The notes: a model not told the origin generated them from the letters alone. A stretch of 50,798 bases of DNA from Verrucomicrobiota bacterium (GCA_022711435.1 JAKLFB010000042.1:1-50798); one strand, 5' to 3'; counted from the stretch's first letter, positions 1 to 8,232 are shown. Program-made: numbers and translations.

Positions 1-122
1 ATCCCCAGCTTAATGGGGTACTACTCGCAAAGGTACAAGTACAAAATGCTGAATATGAACACATTATGTTGTGGCTCCATTTTGGCATGCCCTCAACATC
101 TTGAGGCAATTCCTAAACGGCA

Positions 123-608
123 TTGTGGTTAAACCAGACTCTTAATCTTTCGTGGGAGGTCACCGACGAGGATCCGTCCCAGCCGGGTTTCCCTTTCAAG
201 TATTCCTATCGGCTATCGATCACGGGAAATTCCGCACAAATCAGCCACTTGATCATCGAAGCATCGAGCAATTTCAGCGCAGCTGATTACACCGGCCTGA
301 CAGGAGCCATTGTGGATGCAATCGGCTGGCAGCAAGCAGGCCCGGGAAACCCTTCTATGCCAGAAAACATCTACGGCATCAAATTCTTCCCGTCGGTGGG
401 CACGCTGGACATGCAATGGAGCTTCTATTCGAACCGCAGGCCAGTCTGGGGGGATTTTTACGCGAAATGCGGCGCCGTGGGCGGCATCCAAAACGTCACG
501 TACAACTTCAATGATACGGGCGGTGTAAAGAACGGATTTCTCAGTCCCGACTCGGATCCGATGGGCCCGGCCAGCAGCGGCTCTTCCTGGCTGAACACCG
601 GGTGGTAG
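123..608 (+). pseudogene. PEP-CTERM-type exported protein, internal fragment
   Basis: The 161-residue frame reads like the middle of a PEP-CTERM/exosortase-type extracellular protein: YGIKFF, the WSF.S.R.PVWGDFYAK segment and NGFLSPDSDPMGPASSGS match the part of such proteins that normally precedes the VPEP anchor. There is no signal peptide; the frame opens at TTG nine bases after an in-frame stop (114-116), and it ends soon after DSDP without the rest of the domain or the anchor. The 122 bases upstream are clearly more AT-rich than the rest of the window and hold no convincing gene. The 3' end runs into the tail of the minus-strand isomerase, so both genes look broken at one junction near 565-590. 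It could be a true rearrangement or an assembly chimera. The family resemblance is from memory of these motifs. Confidence 0.5.
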
Positions 609-1243
609 TTGAGGATCGGGATCGTGACGGCGTCGCCGCTGCTCACCGAGCGGACGAAGCTCTTGGTCTCCTCGCCGGCATAGACCTCCATCGAGCCGCG
701 GCCTTTGGTGAAGATGTAAATCTCCTCCTGATCGGTGTGGTTATGCGGCGGCCAGGAGCGCTGGAACGGTTGGAAGAGCGTGAAGCCGGCGATGAGCTTG
801 TCGGCGGATTCGCTCACGTCGAACATGAGAAACACGTCCTTGCCCTTGAGATGGCGGATGCGACGCTCGTCGCGGGAGAACTCGTCCCATTTCGCGTGAA
901 AGGCCGGATGCGCCTTCTCCGCCGGGGCGCGGCAGATGATGATTTTGCTGTCGCCGCCATCTTGGGCGAGTTGATAGGCGGCGCCGCGCGGGACGTAGAG
1001 CACGTCGTAACGTTGGAGCGGGTAACGGGCGCCGCCCAGCCGCGCGGTGGCCTGGCCCTGCCAGCAGAACAGGAGGGCTTCCTCCGCGGGATGCGCCAAC
1101 GTGCCGGAAGCCGCCTCGCCGGCGAGCTCATACCAGCCGCAGGTGAGGAACTGGAGGTGGGAGGTCTGAGGGCTGGACTTTTCGACGTAGCGAAATGCTG
1201 CGGCGTCAGCCGGAACATAGGTGGCAGGCTTGGGGGCGCTCAT
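458..1243 (-). CDS. IolB/KduI-type cupin isomerase (5-deoxy-glucuronate isomerase-like), C-terminus truncated
   Basis: A bicupin of the KduI/IolB family, whose members isomerise 5-deoxy-glucuronate in myo-inositol breakdown or keto-uronates in pectin breakdown. The metal-site signature is visible in the second cupin as PPHNHTDQEEIYIF followed by the distal NYHPV; the first cupin has HPAEEALLFCWQG. The start MSAPKPATYV lies 4 nt downstream of the aldehyde dehydrogenase stop on the same strand, which suggests co-translation as the last gene of the transaldolase-dehydrogenase operon. After HPVFSQEEPL the similarity to the family ends and the frame continues as non-homologous sequence antisense to the PEP-CTERM fragment, so roughly the last 30-40 native residues are missing. 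The true family portion is about 575-1243. The exact substrate cannot be told from sequence. Confidence 0.7.
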   Translation of the reverse strand: MSAPKPATYVPADAAAFRYVEKSSPQTSHLQFLTCGWYELAGEAASGTLAHPAEEALLFCWQGQATARLGGARYPLQRYDVLYVPRGAAYQLAQDGGDSKIIICRAPAEKAHPAFHAKWDEFSRDERRIRHLKGKDVFLMFDVSESADKLIAGFTLFQPFQRSWPPHNHTDQEEIYIFTKGRGSMEVYAGEETKSFVRSVSSGDAVTIPILNYHPVFSQEEPLLAGPIGSESGLRNPFFTPPVSLKLYVTFWMPPTAPHFA

Positions 1244-1247
1244 GGAT

Positions 1248-2669
1248 TCAGAGGCGGATCGAGACGTGTTTGGTTTCCAGAAAAGCGTCGAGCCCTTCGG
1301 CGCCCAACTCGCGGCCCCAGCCGCTTTGCTTCAGGCCGCCGAAGGGGGCATTGCTGGTCGTGGGCAGGCCGTCGTTGATGCCGATCATACCCGCCTCGAG
1401 GTTTTCGGCCAGACGGAACGTCCGCCCGATGTCGCGAGTAAAGGCGTAGGCGCTCAGGCCGTGCTGGGTCGCGTTGGCCAACTGAATGGCTTCCGATTCG
1501 GTGTCGAAAGCCAGGACCGGCGCGAGCGGGGCAAAGACCTCCTCGCCTTCGCAGCGCGCATCCTTCGGCACATCCGCCAACACGGTCGGCTCCAAAAAGA
1601 ACCCTTTCCGTTCCAGCCGCCGGCCTCCGCACAGCAGGCGCGCCCCGCGCTGGACGGCATCGTCCACCAAATCCAAGGCGCGGCGCAGCGCCGCTTCGTC
1701 AATGAGCGGGCCGATCTCGACGCCCGGGTCGGAGAATGCGCCGATCTTGAGCTCCTTCACTCGTGCGACAAATGCATCGAGGAATCTCGGGTAGATCGGC
1801 CGATGCACCAGCAGGCGATTGGCCGCGATGCAGGACTGGCCCGTGTTGCGCATCTTGGCCAGCAGCGCGCCCTCGACCGCCGCGTCGAGGTCGGCGTCCT
1901 CGAACACGAGCAACGGCGCGTTGCCGCCCAGTTCGAGCGAGAGCGGCTTGATTGTCCTGGCGGCGTTCGCGATCAGGACCCGGCCCACCTCCGTTGAGCC
2001 GGTGAAGGTCACCTTCCGGCAAAGGGGGTGGCTCAGAAACTCCGCGCCGAGCTCGTCGGACTTGCCGCACACCAGCTGGAACACGCCTCTCGGCAACTGC
2101 GCCGCGTGGACGCACTCGGCAAATGCGACGCAGCTCAACGGCGTTTGGCGCGCCGGCTTGAGCACCACCGGGCAGCCCGCCGCCAGGGCGGGCGCCACTT
2201 TGCGCACCGCCAGCACGAGAGGGAAATTCCAGGGGCTGATGGCGGCCACGACGCCGATCGGCGTATTCATGACGAGATTGCGTTTGCCGTCCGCCTGATG
2301 CGGGATGATGCGGCCATACGCGCGCCGCCCTTCTTCCGCGAACCACTGGAGATGGTCCACCGCCATGGCGACCTCGCCTTGGCTCTGAACGAGCGGTTTG
2401 CCGTTCTCCGTGCTGATCCGATGCGCGATTTCGTCGCGCCGGCGATCCACTTCGGCCGCGATGCGGCGCAAGAATTCACCGCGCGCCTTGGCCGCGAGTT
2501 GCCGCCAGCCGGCGAATGCGGCGTGGGCGTCCGCGATAGCCTGTGCCAGCCGGGCGCAGCCGATGGTCGAAATCCTGGCAAACGGCTCTCCGGTGGCCGG
2601 ATCGACGACGTGCCACGCGGGCTCGCTGGCAATGAACTCGCCATTCAGATAGAGAGGATACGTTTTCAT
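1248..2669 (-). CDS. NAD(P)-dependent aldehyde dehydrogenase (succinate-semialdehyde dehydrogenase-like)
   Basis: A full-length 473-residue aldehyde dehydrogenase that oxidises an aldehyde to its carboxylate in the cytoplasm. The cofactor-domain signature PWNFPLVLAVRKVAPALAAG is present, the general base Glu is about residue 246 in LELGGN, and the nucleophile Cys is about residue 280 in NTGQSCIAANR; the C-terminal PFGGLKQSGWGRELG motif is complete. Overall it resembles the GabD/succinate-semialdehyde branch, but neighbours in sugar-acid catabolism (FSA-type transaldolase 7 nt upstream, IolB-like isomerase 4 nt downstream) make a glycolaldehyde, lactaldehyde or semialdehyde substrate equally possible. 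All three genes appear to form one minus-strand transcript. Confidence 0.9.
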   Translation of the reverse strand: MKTYPLYLNGEFIASEPAWHVVDPATGEPFARISTIGCARLAQAIADAHAAFAGWRQLAAKARGEFLRRIAAEVDRRRDEIAHRISTENGKPLVQSQGEVAMAVDHLQWFAEEGRRAYGRIIPHQADGKRNLVMNTPIGVVAAISPWNFPLVLAVRKVAPALAAGCPVVLKPARQTPLSCVAFAECVHAAQLPRGVFQLVCGKSDELGAEFLSHPLCRKVTFTGSTEVGRVLIANAARTIKPLSLELGGNAPLLVFEDADLDAAVEGALLAKMRNTGQSCIAANRLLVHRPIYPRFLDAFVARVKELKIGAFSDPGVEIGPLIDEAALRRALDLVDDAVQRGARLLCGGRRLERKGFFLEPTVLADVPKDARCEGEEVFAPLAPVLAFDTESEAIQLANATQHGLSAYAFTRDIGRTFRLAENLEAGMIGINDGLPTTSNAPFGGLKQSGWGRELGAEGLDAFLETKHVSIRL

Positions 2670-2676
2670 CGCTGGC

Positions 2677-3324
2677 TCATCGGGCGGAGATCTTCGCCCA
2701 ATCTTTGAGGAACAGGTCCATCACCGCGTCCGTGAGCGGGTGCAGGTAGAGCTGCTCCAGGACATCAAAGCCCATGGTGGCAACGTGCGAGCCCGCCAAC
2801 GCAGCCTGCAGCACGTGCTGCGGGTGCCGCACCGCCGCGGTGATGATCTGGGTGGGGAATCCGTAGTTCTCGTAGATGGCTTTGATCTGCCGGACCAGCT
2901 CCATGCCGTCGTGGCCCACGGCGTCGAGTCGGCCGACAAACGGGCTGATGTAGGTCGCGCCCGCCTTGGCCGCCAGCAGGGCCTGCAGCGGCGAGAAATT
3001 CACGGTGACATTGGTTGTGAACCCTTCGGCGGCGAGCATCTTCACGGCCTTCAAGCCCTCTTTCATGATGGGCACTTTGATCACGACGTTGTGATGGAGC
3101 CTGGCCAGCTCGCGGCCTTCCTTCACAATCTCGGCGGCCGTCAGAGAGACCGCTTCGAGGCTGATGGGGCCGTCCACGATGTCGCAGATCTCCCGATAGA
3201 CGTCGGCGGGCTGGCGGCCGGTCTTGGCCACATGCGACGGATTGGTGGTGGCGCCATCCAGGATGCCCCAGCTCCAGGCTTCTCGGATCTGGGCGACGTC
3301 GGCCGTGTCAATGAAGAGTTTCAT
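2677..3324 (-). CDS. Transaldolase, fructose-6-phosphate aldolase (FSA/TalC) subfamily
   Basis: A 215-residue short transaldolase. It starts at MKLFIDTADVAQIREAW and has the DGATTNPSHVAKTG loop, the Schiff-base lysine at about residue 83 in NVVIKVPI, and TYISPFVGRLD near the middle, all typical of the FSA/MipB group, which cleaves or forms C-C bonds between a ketose and an aldehyde. A longer in-frame extension up to 3450 exists but is low-complexity Cys/Ser sequence overlapping the exporter gene, so I chose the ATG at 3324, which gives the family length. It is followed after 7 nt by the aldehyde dehydrogenase, supporting a short catabolic operon. Confidence 0.92.
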   Translation of the reverse strand: MKLFIDTADVAQIREAWSWGILDGATTNPSHVAKTGRQPADVYREICDIVDGPISLEAVSLTAAEIVKEGRELARLHHNVVIKVPIMKEGLKAVKMLAAEGFTTNVTVNFSPLQALLAAKAGATYISPFVGRLDAVGHDGMELVRQIKAIYENYGFPTQIITAAVRHPQHVLQAALAGSHVATMGFDVLEQLYLHPLTDAVMDLFLKDWAKISAR

Positions 3325-3346
3325 GTTGGGATTGATATGGGGAGCG

Positions 3347-4093
3347 TTACAGTCTGAATATGTATTTGAGGCCGATGGCCAGCAGGAAGAGAAACACCAC
3401 GAAGCGCAGGTGCTCGCGCTGGATCCAGCGGAGCACCCGGTTGCCCGCATAGATGGCCGCCAGCAACGGCAGGATCGCCAGCAGGCTGATCCACAGCAGC
3501 CGGCCAGTGATCATCCCGGCGCCCTGCATCAAGCCGAGCCGCACGATGGAGCTGGCGCCAAAAACGATTTGCAGGAGGGCCACGATATGCTCCTTGGCCC
3601 AGCTCTGCGAATAGACATAAGCGACGGCCGGAGGGCCGCCCATGTTGAACGCGCCGCTGAGCGCGCCGCTGGCCAGCCCCATGGGCCAGCCGGCCTTCTC
3701 GGGCAGCTTGAGCGGGCGGGTTTTGGACATCAGCAGCTCGCTCGCAGCAAAAACGCAAATCAGAATGCCCAGGCCAAGCATCAGCCAGCCGGTCTTCATG
3801 TTGAGCATGGTGTAGAATCCAACGGGCACCGCCAGGCACGAGCCGATGAGCAGGCCCAGGCCCTGGCGCCATCGGAAATGCCGGCGGTTCGCCACGAAGT
3901 TGACAGCGCACACGACCAGGTTCGGGATGATGATGACAGAATAGGCTTCCTTGAACGGGAGGAGCAGCGGCAGGAGCGCCATCGCGACCAGCCCGAAACC
4001 AAACCCCGTCACGCTTTGCACAAAGCCAGCCAAGGCCAGGGTGGCTACGGTAAGGATCAGGACCGAATCGAAGTTCATCGCCTGGGTTTCCAT
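3347..4093 (-). CDS. TSUP (TauE/SafE) family membrane permease
   Basis: A 248-residue integral membrane protein with about 7-8 hydrophobic segments. The TSUP signature is seen in both halves: SVTGFGFGLVAM near residue 27 and SGAFNMGGPPAVAY near residue 148. The family exports or imports small organic or sulfur-containing anions (sulfite, sulfonates, carboxylates). It sits 22 nt upstream of the transaldolase on the same strand, so its substrate may be a product or precursor of that pathway. An alternative ATG is at 4078 (MNFDSV). Just upstream of its start lies the 178-bp palindromic repeat, which separates it from the broken ROK regulator. Confidence 0.85.
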   Translation of the reverse strand: METQAMNFDSVLILTVATLALAGFVQSVTGFGFGLVAMALLPLLLPFKEAYSVIIIPNLVVCAVNFVANRRHFRWRQGLGLLIGSCLAVPVGFYTMLNMKTGWLMLGLGILICVFAASELLMSKTRPLKLPEKAGWPMGLASGALSGAFNMGGPPAVAYVYSQSWAKEHIVALLQIVFGASSIVRLGLMQGAGMITGRLLWISLLAILPLLAAIYAGNRVLRWIQREHLRFVVFLFLLAIGLKYIFRL

Positions 4094-4132
4094 TGATGAA
4101 GCGCCAGCGCCGCCGCGCCTAGCGCTCCGTTA

Positions 4133-4310
4133 AGGGTCTGTGCAAAAATTACTTCCGGTTTTGGCGGGAGCGCCGCCGGGCTGGGGGCCTTGGGCGCGCT
4201 GGCTGTGTTGCTCCTCGCTCACAGACCGCGCGGGTATGCTCGCTCGTCGCGCCTTGCCAGCCCGCCCAATCCCCTCCAGCAAAATCGGAATTAATTTTTG
4301 CACAGACCCT
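4133..4310. repeat. 178-bp palindromic MITE-like repeat with about 31-bp terminal inverted repeats
   Basis: The left end (4133-4163) begins AGGGTCTGTGCAAAAATTA and the right end (4280-4310) is its reverse complement; over 31 bases the arms differ at two positions. The interior is GC-rich and partly self-complementary (around ACCGCGCGGGT). No transposase frame is present, so it would be non-autonomous. Related sequence occurs at 8178 (one arm) and an 11-12-base end match at 17220. It lies exactly where the ROK regulator loses its C-terminus. Flanking TTA/TAA-like bases could be a short target duplication, but this is weak. Confidence 0.8.
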
Positions 4311-4679
4311 AAAGGCATCGCCGGCCCGCACCGCCTGAAATAGATCGTCCACGGAAAGCTCGCCTGGGACGCCGGCCGGCCCGGTTTTCCACCCGCACTT
4401 TCGGGCGCGCTGGGCCGGGCGCAGAACTGAGACAAGGGAAGCCACTTGCTCGAGCCGGACGCCGGGCTGCCAGAGGTGCTCCTCATCCTTGCGCGGCTCG
4501 ACCAGGAATCCCTCGGCGATCAACCGGTCCACATAGATGCCCGCCGTGCACGGGACGATGTGGAGCTCGCGCGATAGCGCCACCCGCGAGATGCGCCCAT
4601 GCAGCCGCACGCGCTTGAGCAGTTCCGCTTCGATGGCGGCGACCGTATGGCCTTTGATCTTGACGCGCGGCATGGTCAT
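4311..4679 (-). pseudogene. ROK-family-type transcriptional regulator, deleted and interrupted by the palindromic repeat
   Basis: The first 65 or so residues form a winged helix-turn-helix: MPRVKIKGHTVAAIEAELL, then RISRVALSRELHIVPCTAGIYVDRLIAEGFLVE, which matches the N-terminal domain of verrucomicrobial ROK/NagC-type sugar-responsive repressors. The sugar-kinase-like domain that should follow (about 300 residues) is almost absent; only a short piece, ELSVDDLFQAVRAGDAF, recalls the C-terminal ROK region, and it then runs into the palindromic repeat at 4310. The ATG at 4679 overlaps the stop of the MFS fragment (TCAT on plus, i.e. ATGA), implying the two were once translationally coupled. The fragment might still bind DNA but cannot sense a sugar. 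Confidence 0.65.
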
Positions 4680-5092
4680 TCCGGGAGCGGCTGATCCTTC
4701 GTTTCCGGCAGCCGCCCCACGAAAAAAATGCCGAGGAGAAACAGCAGCCCCAACAGCGTGATGGCAAGCCGCAGGTCCACCCCCGGCAACGCCTTGAGCC
4801 ATCCCGAGAACACCAGCACCGGCGCTGCGAGCAGGCGTCCGCCGTTGAATATGTCCCCGTAACGCTGTATAGCCGGAGCGCCGGACGGGAGCCCGAGGAT
4901 GTCCCCGAGCAACTGGTTCCGAGTGATGTTGAAGATCTGCCCTTCAAACGCATCGAAGATCCAGCCCGCCGACGCAATGGCGAGCACCAGCCACTCGTAG
5001 CGCGACACCGCCGCATACCAGGCCAGCTTGCTCTCCCGTTCGGATCGGGCGATTGGGTTGGGCGGTTCGGGCGGGAGCGGGTTCATGCCCAA
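4676..5092 (-). pseudogene. MFS sugar transporter, internally deleted remnant
   Basis: The 138-residue frame joins the first MFS helix (WLVLAIASAGWIFDAFEGQ, then FNITRNQLLGDIL) directly to the last one or two helices and the typical tail FFVGRLPETKDQPLPE. MFS permeases of this kind are about 420-460 residues with 12 helices; around 300 residues are missing after RYGDIFN. The frame is preserved across the deletion, but a two-to-three-helix product cannot transport. It lies between the frameshifted oxidoreductase and the truncated ROK regulator, all on one strand: a decayed sugar-uptake and control unit. Confidence 0.7.
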
Positions 5093-5109
5093 ACGCGGCT
5101 AGAATGTGA

Positions 5110-6130
5110 TCACTGTGCTGCATCGACAGATTCCTGCGCCTTCAGGCACATGGCCATGGCCCACCGGCCATCCTCGCCTGCGGCACAGTGGAGCCTTCCG
5201 CCGCGCGCGGCTTCAGCGATAGCCGCCACTTCTTCCTCGAGCTCGTACACTTCCCCGGTCGTCCTGCTCAGCACAACTTCCTGCACCTGGCTGCCATCGA
5301 AGTGCTTCAACGAAAACGCCGGGTGAAACGTGCGGTCCATCGCCCCGCTCCAGCTGGCCCACAACGCGCCGCGGCTGCCCGTGAGCTTCACGACCTGGTG
5401 GTGTTCGTATCCGGCCGGGGTTTGCGAGATCACCGCGTAACCGCCGTTGGGAAAGCGGAGCATGGCGCTGAAGTTGTCCTGCAGCTCGGGATGCTCATCC
5501 CGCTTGTGGCTGGCCTGGGCGAAGACAGAAACCGGCTCGCCCGCTTTGGCAAAATACCACCGAGCCAGGTCGAAGAAGTGGATTGGCTCCTCGAGAATCC
5601 AGTTGCCCACCTGCTGGATGTTGTAGCGCCAGCCGCTGGCGCCCTGCCGGTAGGGGTTGCGCCACAGCTCGATCAGGCAATAGCGCGGGTCCCCAATGGC
5701 GCCCTCCTCGACCATCCTGCTTGACCCGCCCCCAGAGCGAGGAGAGCCGAAACTCGTGCCCGATGGCCAGGTGCCGGCCCTTGGCCCGCGCCAGCGCGAT
5801 CAGCTCGTCGCACTGATCCAGCTGCAGGCACATCGGCTTTTCGAGCAGCAGATGGCAGCCTGCTTCCAGAGCGGCGCGGGCAGCCTCGAAGTGCAGGTGC
5901 GAGGGCAGGACGATGTCCGCGACGTCCAATTGTTCCCGCTGAAGCATCTCCCGGTAGTCGGCGTAAATCGGGATGCCCGGATGCGCGGCCTGGGCCGCGA
6001 CACGGTTCGGTTCCGAATGCTCGGCAATGGCCGCGAGCTGGGCGCCGCGGGTCTTTGCGATGACACGGGCGTGATGGCTCCCCCAGGCTCCACAGCCGAT
6101 CAGCCCCAAACGAACAGGATTGGCATCCAT
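5110..6130 (-). pseudogene. Gfo/Idh/MocA family oxidoreductase with a single-base frameshift
   Basis: Two overlapping frames make up one NAD(P)-dependent sugar or inositol dehydrogenase. The N-terminal part (from MDANPVRLGLIGCGAWGSHH, a Rossmann GxGxxG, through EKPMCLQ and GHEFRLSSLWGRVKQ) ends near 5715; the C-terminal part continues in another frame with MVEEGAIGDPRYCLIELWR and EEPIHFFDLARWY, the usual substrate-domain motif. The total length of 1021 bases equals 340 codons plus one base, so one extra base near 5714 (GTCAAGCAGG|ATGGTC on the minus strand) explains the break. It may be a real mutation or a sequencing error. I preferred ATG at 6130 to the GTG at 6145. It belongs with the sugar-catabolism block. 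Confidence 0.85.
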
Positions 6131-6175
6131 ATTTAACTGGGCCACTACTTGGATGCGGGGGTTGGAACCGGGCGG

Positions 6176-7132
6176 TCAGCCCCGCCAGGGCCGGGCGCGC
6201 TCCCGGTTCCGAGCCACCGCCTGCTGGAGGATGCCGGCGTTCTCGGCGATCTGAAAATCGAACATGCCCACGCAAATAAAATCCGCCCCGTGGCGGAACG
6301 CGTAGTCGAATCCCTGGCGCGGATGGATGGCGCCGGCGCCGAGCACCTTGTAGGCGATCCAGGGGAGCCGGACCTTTTCCATGAAGGCCTTGGTTTGCTC
6401 CGGGGTCTCCTCCCAGACGCTGTCGAGCCGCTCCTGAGGGCCGGCCGACCAATAGTTCTTGGCGTTGAACGTCTTCATGTAGAAGTCGGGCTTGAGCCCC
6501 TCCTTCTCGCACATCATCGGCACCTCGATCATGTGCCCGGCAATGCCAGCCACGGCGCCGTTCTTCCGGATCAGGTCGAGCGATCGGGCCAGAATCTCCG
6601 GGCGCCCGCGCTGGGCCCAGTAATCCCCCACCCCGCCGTGCACGAAGGCCCCCACCGCCCCGTTGTCGATCGCCTCCTGGATCTCCGAATCGACATCCTG
6701 CTCGCTGACGCGGACCTGGGCGATCCACTGGATCTTGCCGCCGCGGTCGCGGCGGTAGGCCTTGAGGATGCGCAGGGTGTCTTCATCGACCCGAAGGATG
6801 GCGGTGTCGATCCCGTGCCGCTCGCAGGACTCGAGGGTGTCGCACACCTTCGCGTCCGTGAAATACTCCTTCAGCAGACGAGAGACGTAGATCAGATCCC
6901 GGCTGTGCGCGAACCCGCTGATCAGGTTCCCGCCGCAGATCATCCGGCTGATGGAAAGCCGGCCGATGCGGCCTCGGGGCATCTTCGATGGATCCGCCTG
7001 GGCGGTCGGGGCCGGCGCGGCCGATTGCGCCTGAGCCGCCAGGGCCCTCTCCTCGAAACGAAAAGCCATTGCGCCCGTCGAGGCGGCCAGACCTGCCCCG
7101 ATGAATCGGCGTCGGTTCCATTTCATATTCAT
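6176..7132 (-). CDS. Tat-exported aldo/keto-reductase-like TIM-barrel protein
   Basis: The N-terminus MNMKWNRRRFIGAGLAASTG is a twin-arginine signal, so the protein is exported folded, probably with a cofactor. After a Pro/Ala-rich linker the mature part (RGRIGRLSISRMICGGN, HSRDLIYVSRLL, then AIDNGAVGAFVHGGVGDYW) has the layout of aldo/keto-reductase-like or related (beta/alpha)8 proteins commonly annotated in Verrucomicrobia and Planctomycetes. I do not see the complete classical Asp-Tyr-Lys-His set, so the activity is uncertain. The ATG at 7132 or 7126 is chosen because it places RR at the right distance from the N-terminus; the longer frame to 7171 adds non-signal sequence. It is divergent from the gene at 7240. 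Confidence 0.75.
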   Translation of the reverse strand: MNMKWNRRRFIGAGLAASTGAMAFRFEERALAAQAQSAAPAPTAQADPSKMPRGRIGRLSISRMICGGNLISGFAHSRDLIYVSRLLKEYFTDAKVCDTLESCERHGIDTAILRVDEDTLRILKAYRRDRGGKIQWIAQVRVSEQDVDSEIQEAIDNGAVGAFVHGGVGDYWAQRGRPEILARSLDLIRKNGAVAGIAGHMIEVPMMCEKEGLKPDFYMKTFNAKNYWSAGPQERLDSVWEETPEQTKAFMEKVRLPWIAYKVLGAGAIHPRQGFDYAFRHGADFICVGMFDFQIAENAGILQQAVARNRERARPWRG

Positions 7133-7202
7133 ATTGGCTGGCGCACATATAGCCCATCGCCCAACCGCCATGGCAAGCCGGAAATGAGCGCCGAATTGGT
7201 CA

Positions 7203-7230
7203 TTGTCTTGAGTAACCGGAGAACCATAAT
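7203..7230 (+). promoter_or_regulatory. Possible sigma-70 promoter for the secreted spermidine-synthase-like gene
   Basis: TTGTCT (7203-7208) and CATAAT (7225-7230) are separated by 16 bases and lie just upstream of the ATG at 7240, which would leave almost no leader. It is in the divergent gap between the Tat-exported protein and this gene. Match quality is moderate and there is no other support. Confidence 0.3.
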
Positions 7231-7239
7231 GACGGGGAT

Positions 7240-8112
7240 ATGACCACCGATTCGCGGATGATGGGATGGCTGTTGGGGATCGTCCTCGGCTGGGGGACTT
7301 TATCGGCAGGGGGCTACCCGACGATCTTCGAGACGCGCTCCCCCTATAACCACATCATTGTCCAGGAGGACGCAGAGGGGCTGCGGTATCTGCTGTTCTC
7401 GGAGAACGGGGCCCACCAGAGCGTGCGGCGTCCGGGCCAGCCGGGATCGCTCGAACTGCCCTACAGCCGGTCGATGATGATCGGCCTGGCCTGCGTCCAG
7501 GAGCCGAGGCGCATCCTGGTGGTGGGCCTGGGCGGAGGCAGCATCCCGAGCTTTCTTCACCTGCACTACCCGCGGGCCCGCATCGACTGCGCCGAGATCG
7601 ACGCCAGCGTCATCGACGTGGCCAAGCGCTTCTTCGGTTTCGAGGAGGACGCCCGGCTCCGGGCGCGCCTGGCTGATGGACGGAAATTCATCGAGGAGAC
7701 GGCGAGCCGATATGACTTGATCTTCCTGGATGCCTACGGGGACGATTTCATCCCGCCGGCCCTGGCGACTCGCGAGTTCCTGCTGGCCGTGCGGCGCGCC
7801 CTCAGCCCGCAGGGGATCGTCCTGGGCAACATCTGGAGCCGGTTCTCGAACCCTCAATACGATTCCATGCTCGCGACCTACCTCGACGTGTTTCCGCAGG
7901 TCTATCGGTTCGAGGTCCCCGCCGGAGGCAACATCATCTTCCTGGCCATTCCTCGGAGCGGCCGGCTGGATCGCGAGGACCTGGCGCGCAAGGCCACCGC
8001 CGCATCCGACCAGCGGAACTTCGGATTCGACCTGGGCGCCCTGGTCCGATTCGGCTTCCAGGACGCGCGGGAGCTCGAGCTCGACGCCCCGGTACTGGCG
8101 GATCCCAAGTGA
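7240..8112 (+). CDS. Spermidine-synthase-like protein with export signal
   Basis: A 290-residue protein with a hydrophobic N-terminal segment (MMGWLLGIVLGWGTLSAGG) followed by a Rossmann-fold domain of the spermidine synthase/SpeE family: RILVVGLGGGSIPSFLHLHY binds the aminopropyl or methyl donor, then DCAEIDASVIDVAKRFF and YDLIFLDAYGDDFIP supply the acidic ribose-binding and active-site loop. SpeE is cytoplasmic; here the signal-like start suggests a membrane-anchored or exported relative, a type known as fused or standalone SpeE-like proteins of unclear substrate. The TLSAGGYPTIFETRSPYNHIIVQED start of the mature part is like the N-terminal beta-strand domain of SpeE. No SpeD neighbour is present, so polyamine synthesis is not assured. 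Confidence 0.8.
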   Translation: MTTDSRMMGWLLGIVLGWGTLSAGGYPTIFETRSPYNHIIVQEDAEGLRYLLFSENGAHQSVRRPGQPGSLELPYSRSMMIGLACVQEPRRILVVGLGGGSIPSFLHLHYPRARIDCAEIDASVIDVAKRFFGFEEDARLRARLADGRKFIEETASRYDLIFLDAYGDDFIPPALATREFLLAVRRALSPQGIVLGNIWSRFSNPQYDSMLATYLDVFPQVYRFEVPAGGNIIFLAIPRSGRLDREDLARKATAASDQRNFGFDLGALVRFGFQDARELELDAPVLADPK

Positions 8113-8177
8113 GCCACCCGCCCGCTCGAGGCCGGCTGCGCCCGCGCCGGGGGTCTCCCGGCCGATGGACAGCCGTT

Positions 8178-8232
8178 AGGGCCTGTGCAAGAATTACTTC
8201 CGATTATGGCGGGAGCGCCGCCAGGCCGGATG
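8178..8232. repeat. Partial (one-arm) copy of the palindromic repeat
   Basis: The stretch beginning AGGGCCTGTGCAAGAATTA and continuing TTCCGATTATGGCGGGAGCGCCGCC matches the left arm of the element at 4133 with few differences. The second arm is absent. It lies in the short convergent gap between the spermidine-synthase-like gene and the Gfo/Idh gene. Confidence 0.7.

Noticed and set aside
4149..4310. C-terminal extension of the ROK regulator into the repeat
   Set aside because: The residues there are encoded by the palindromic element itself and are not homologous to ROK proteins.
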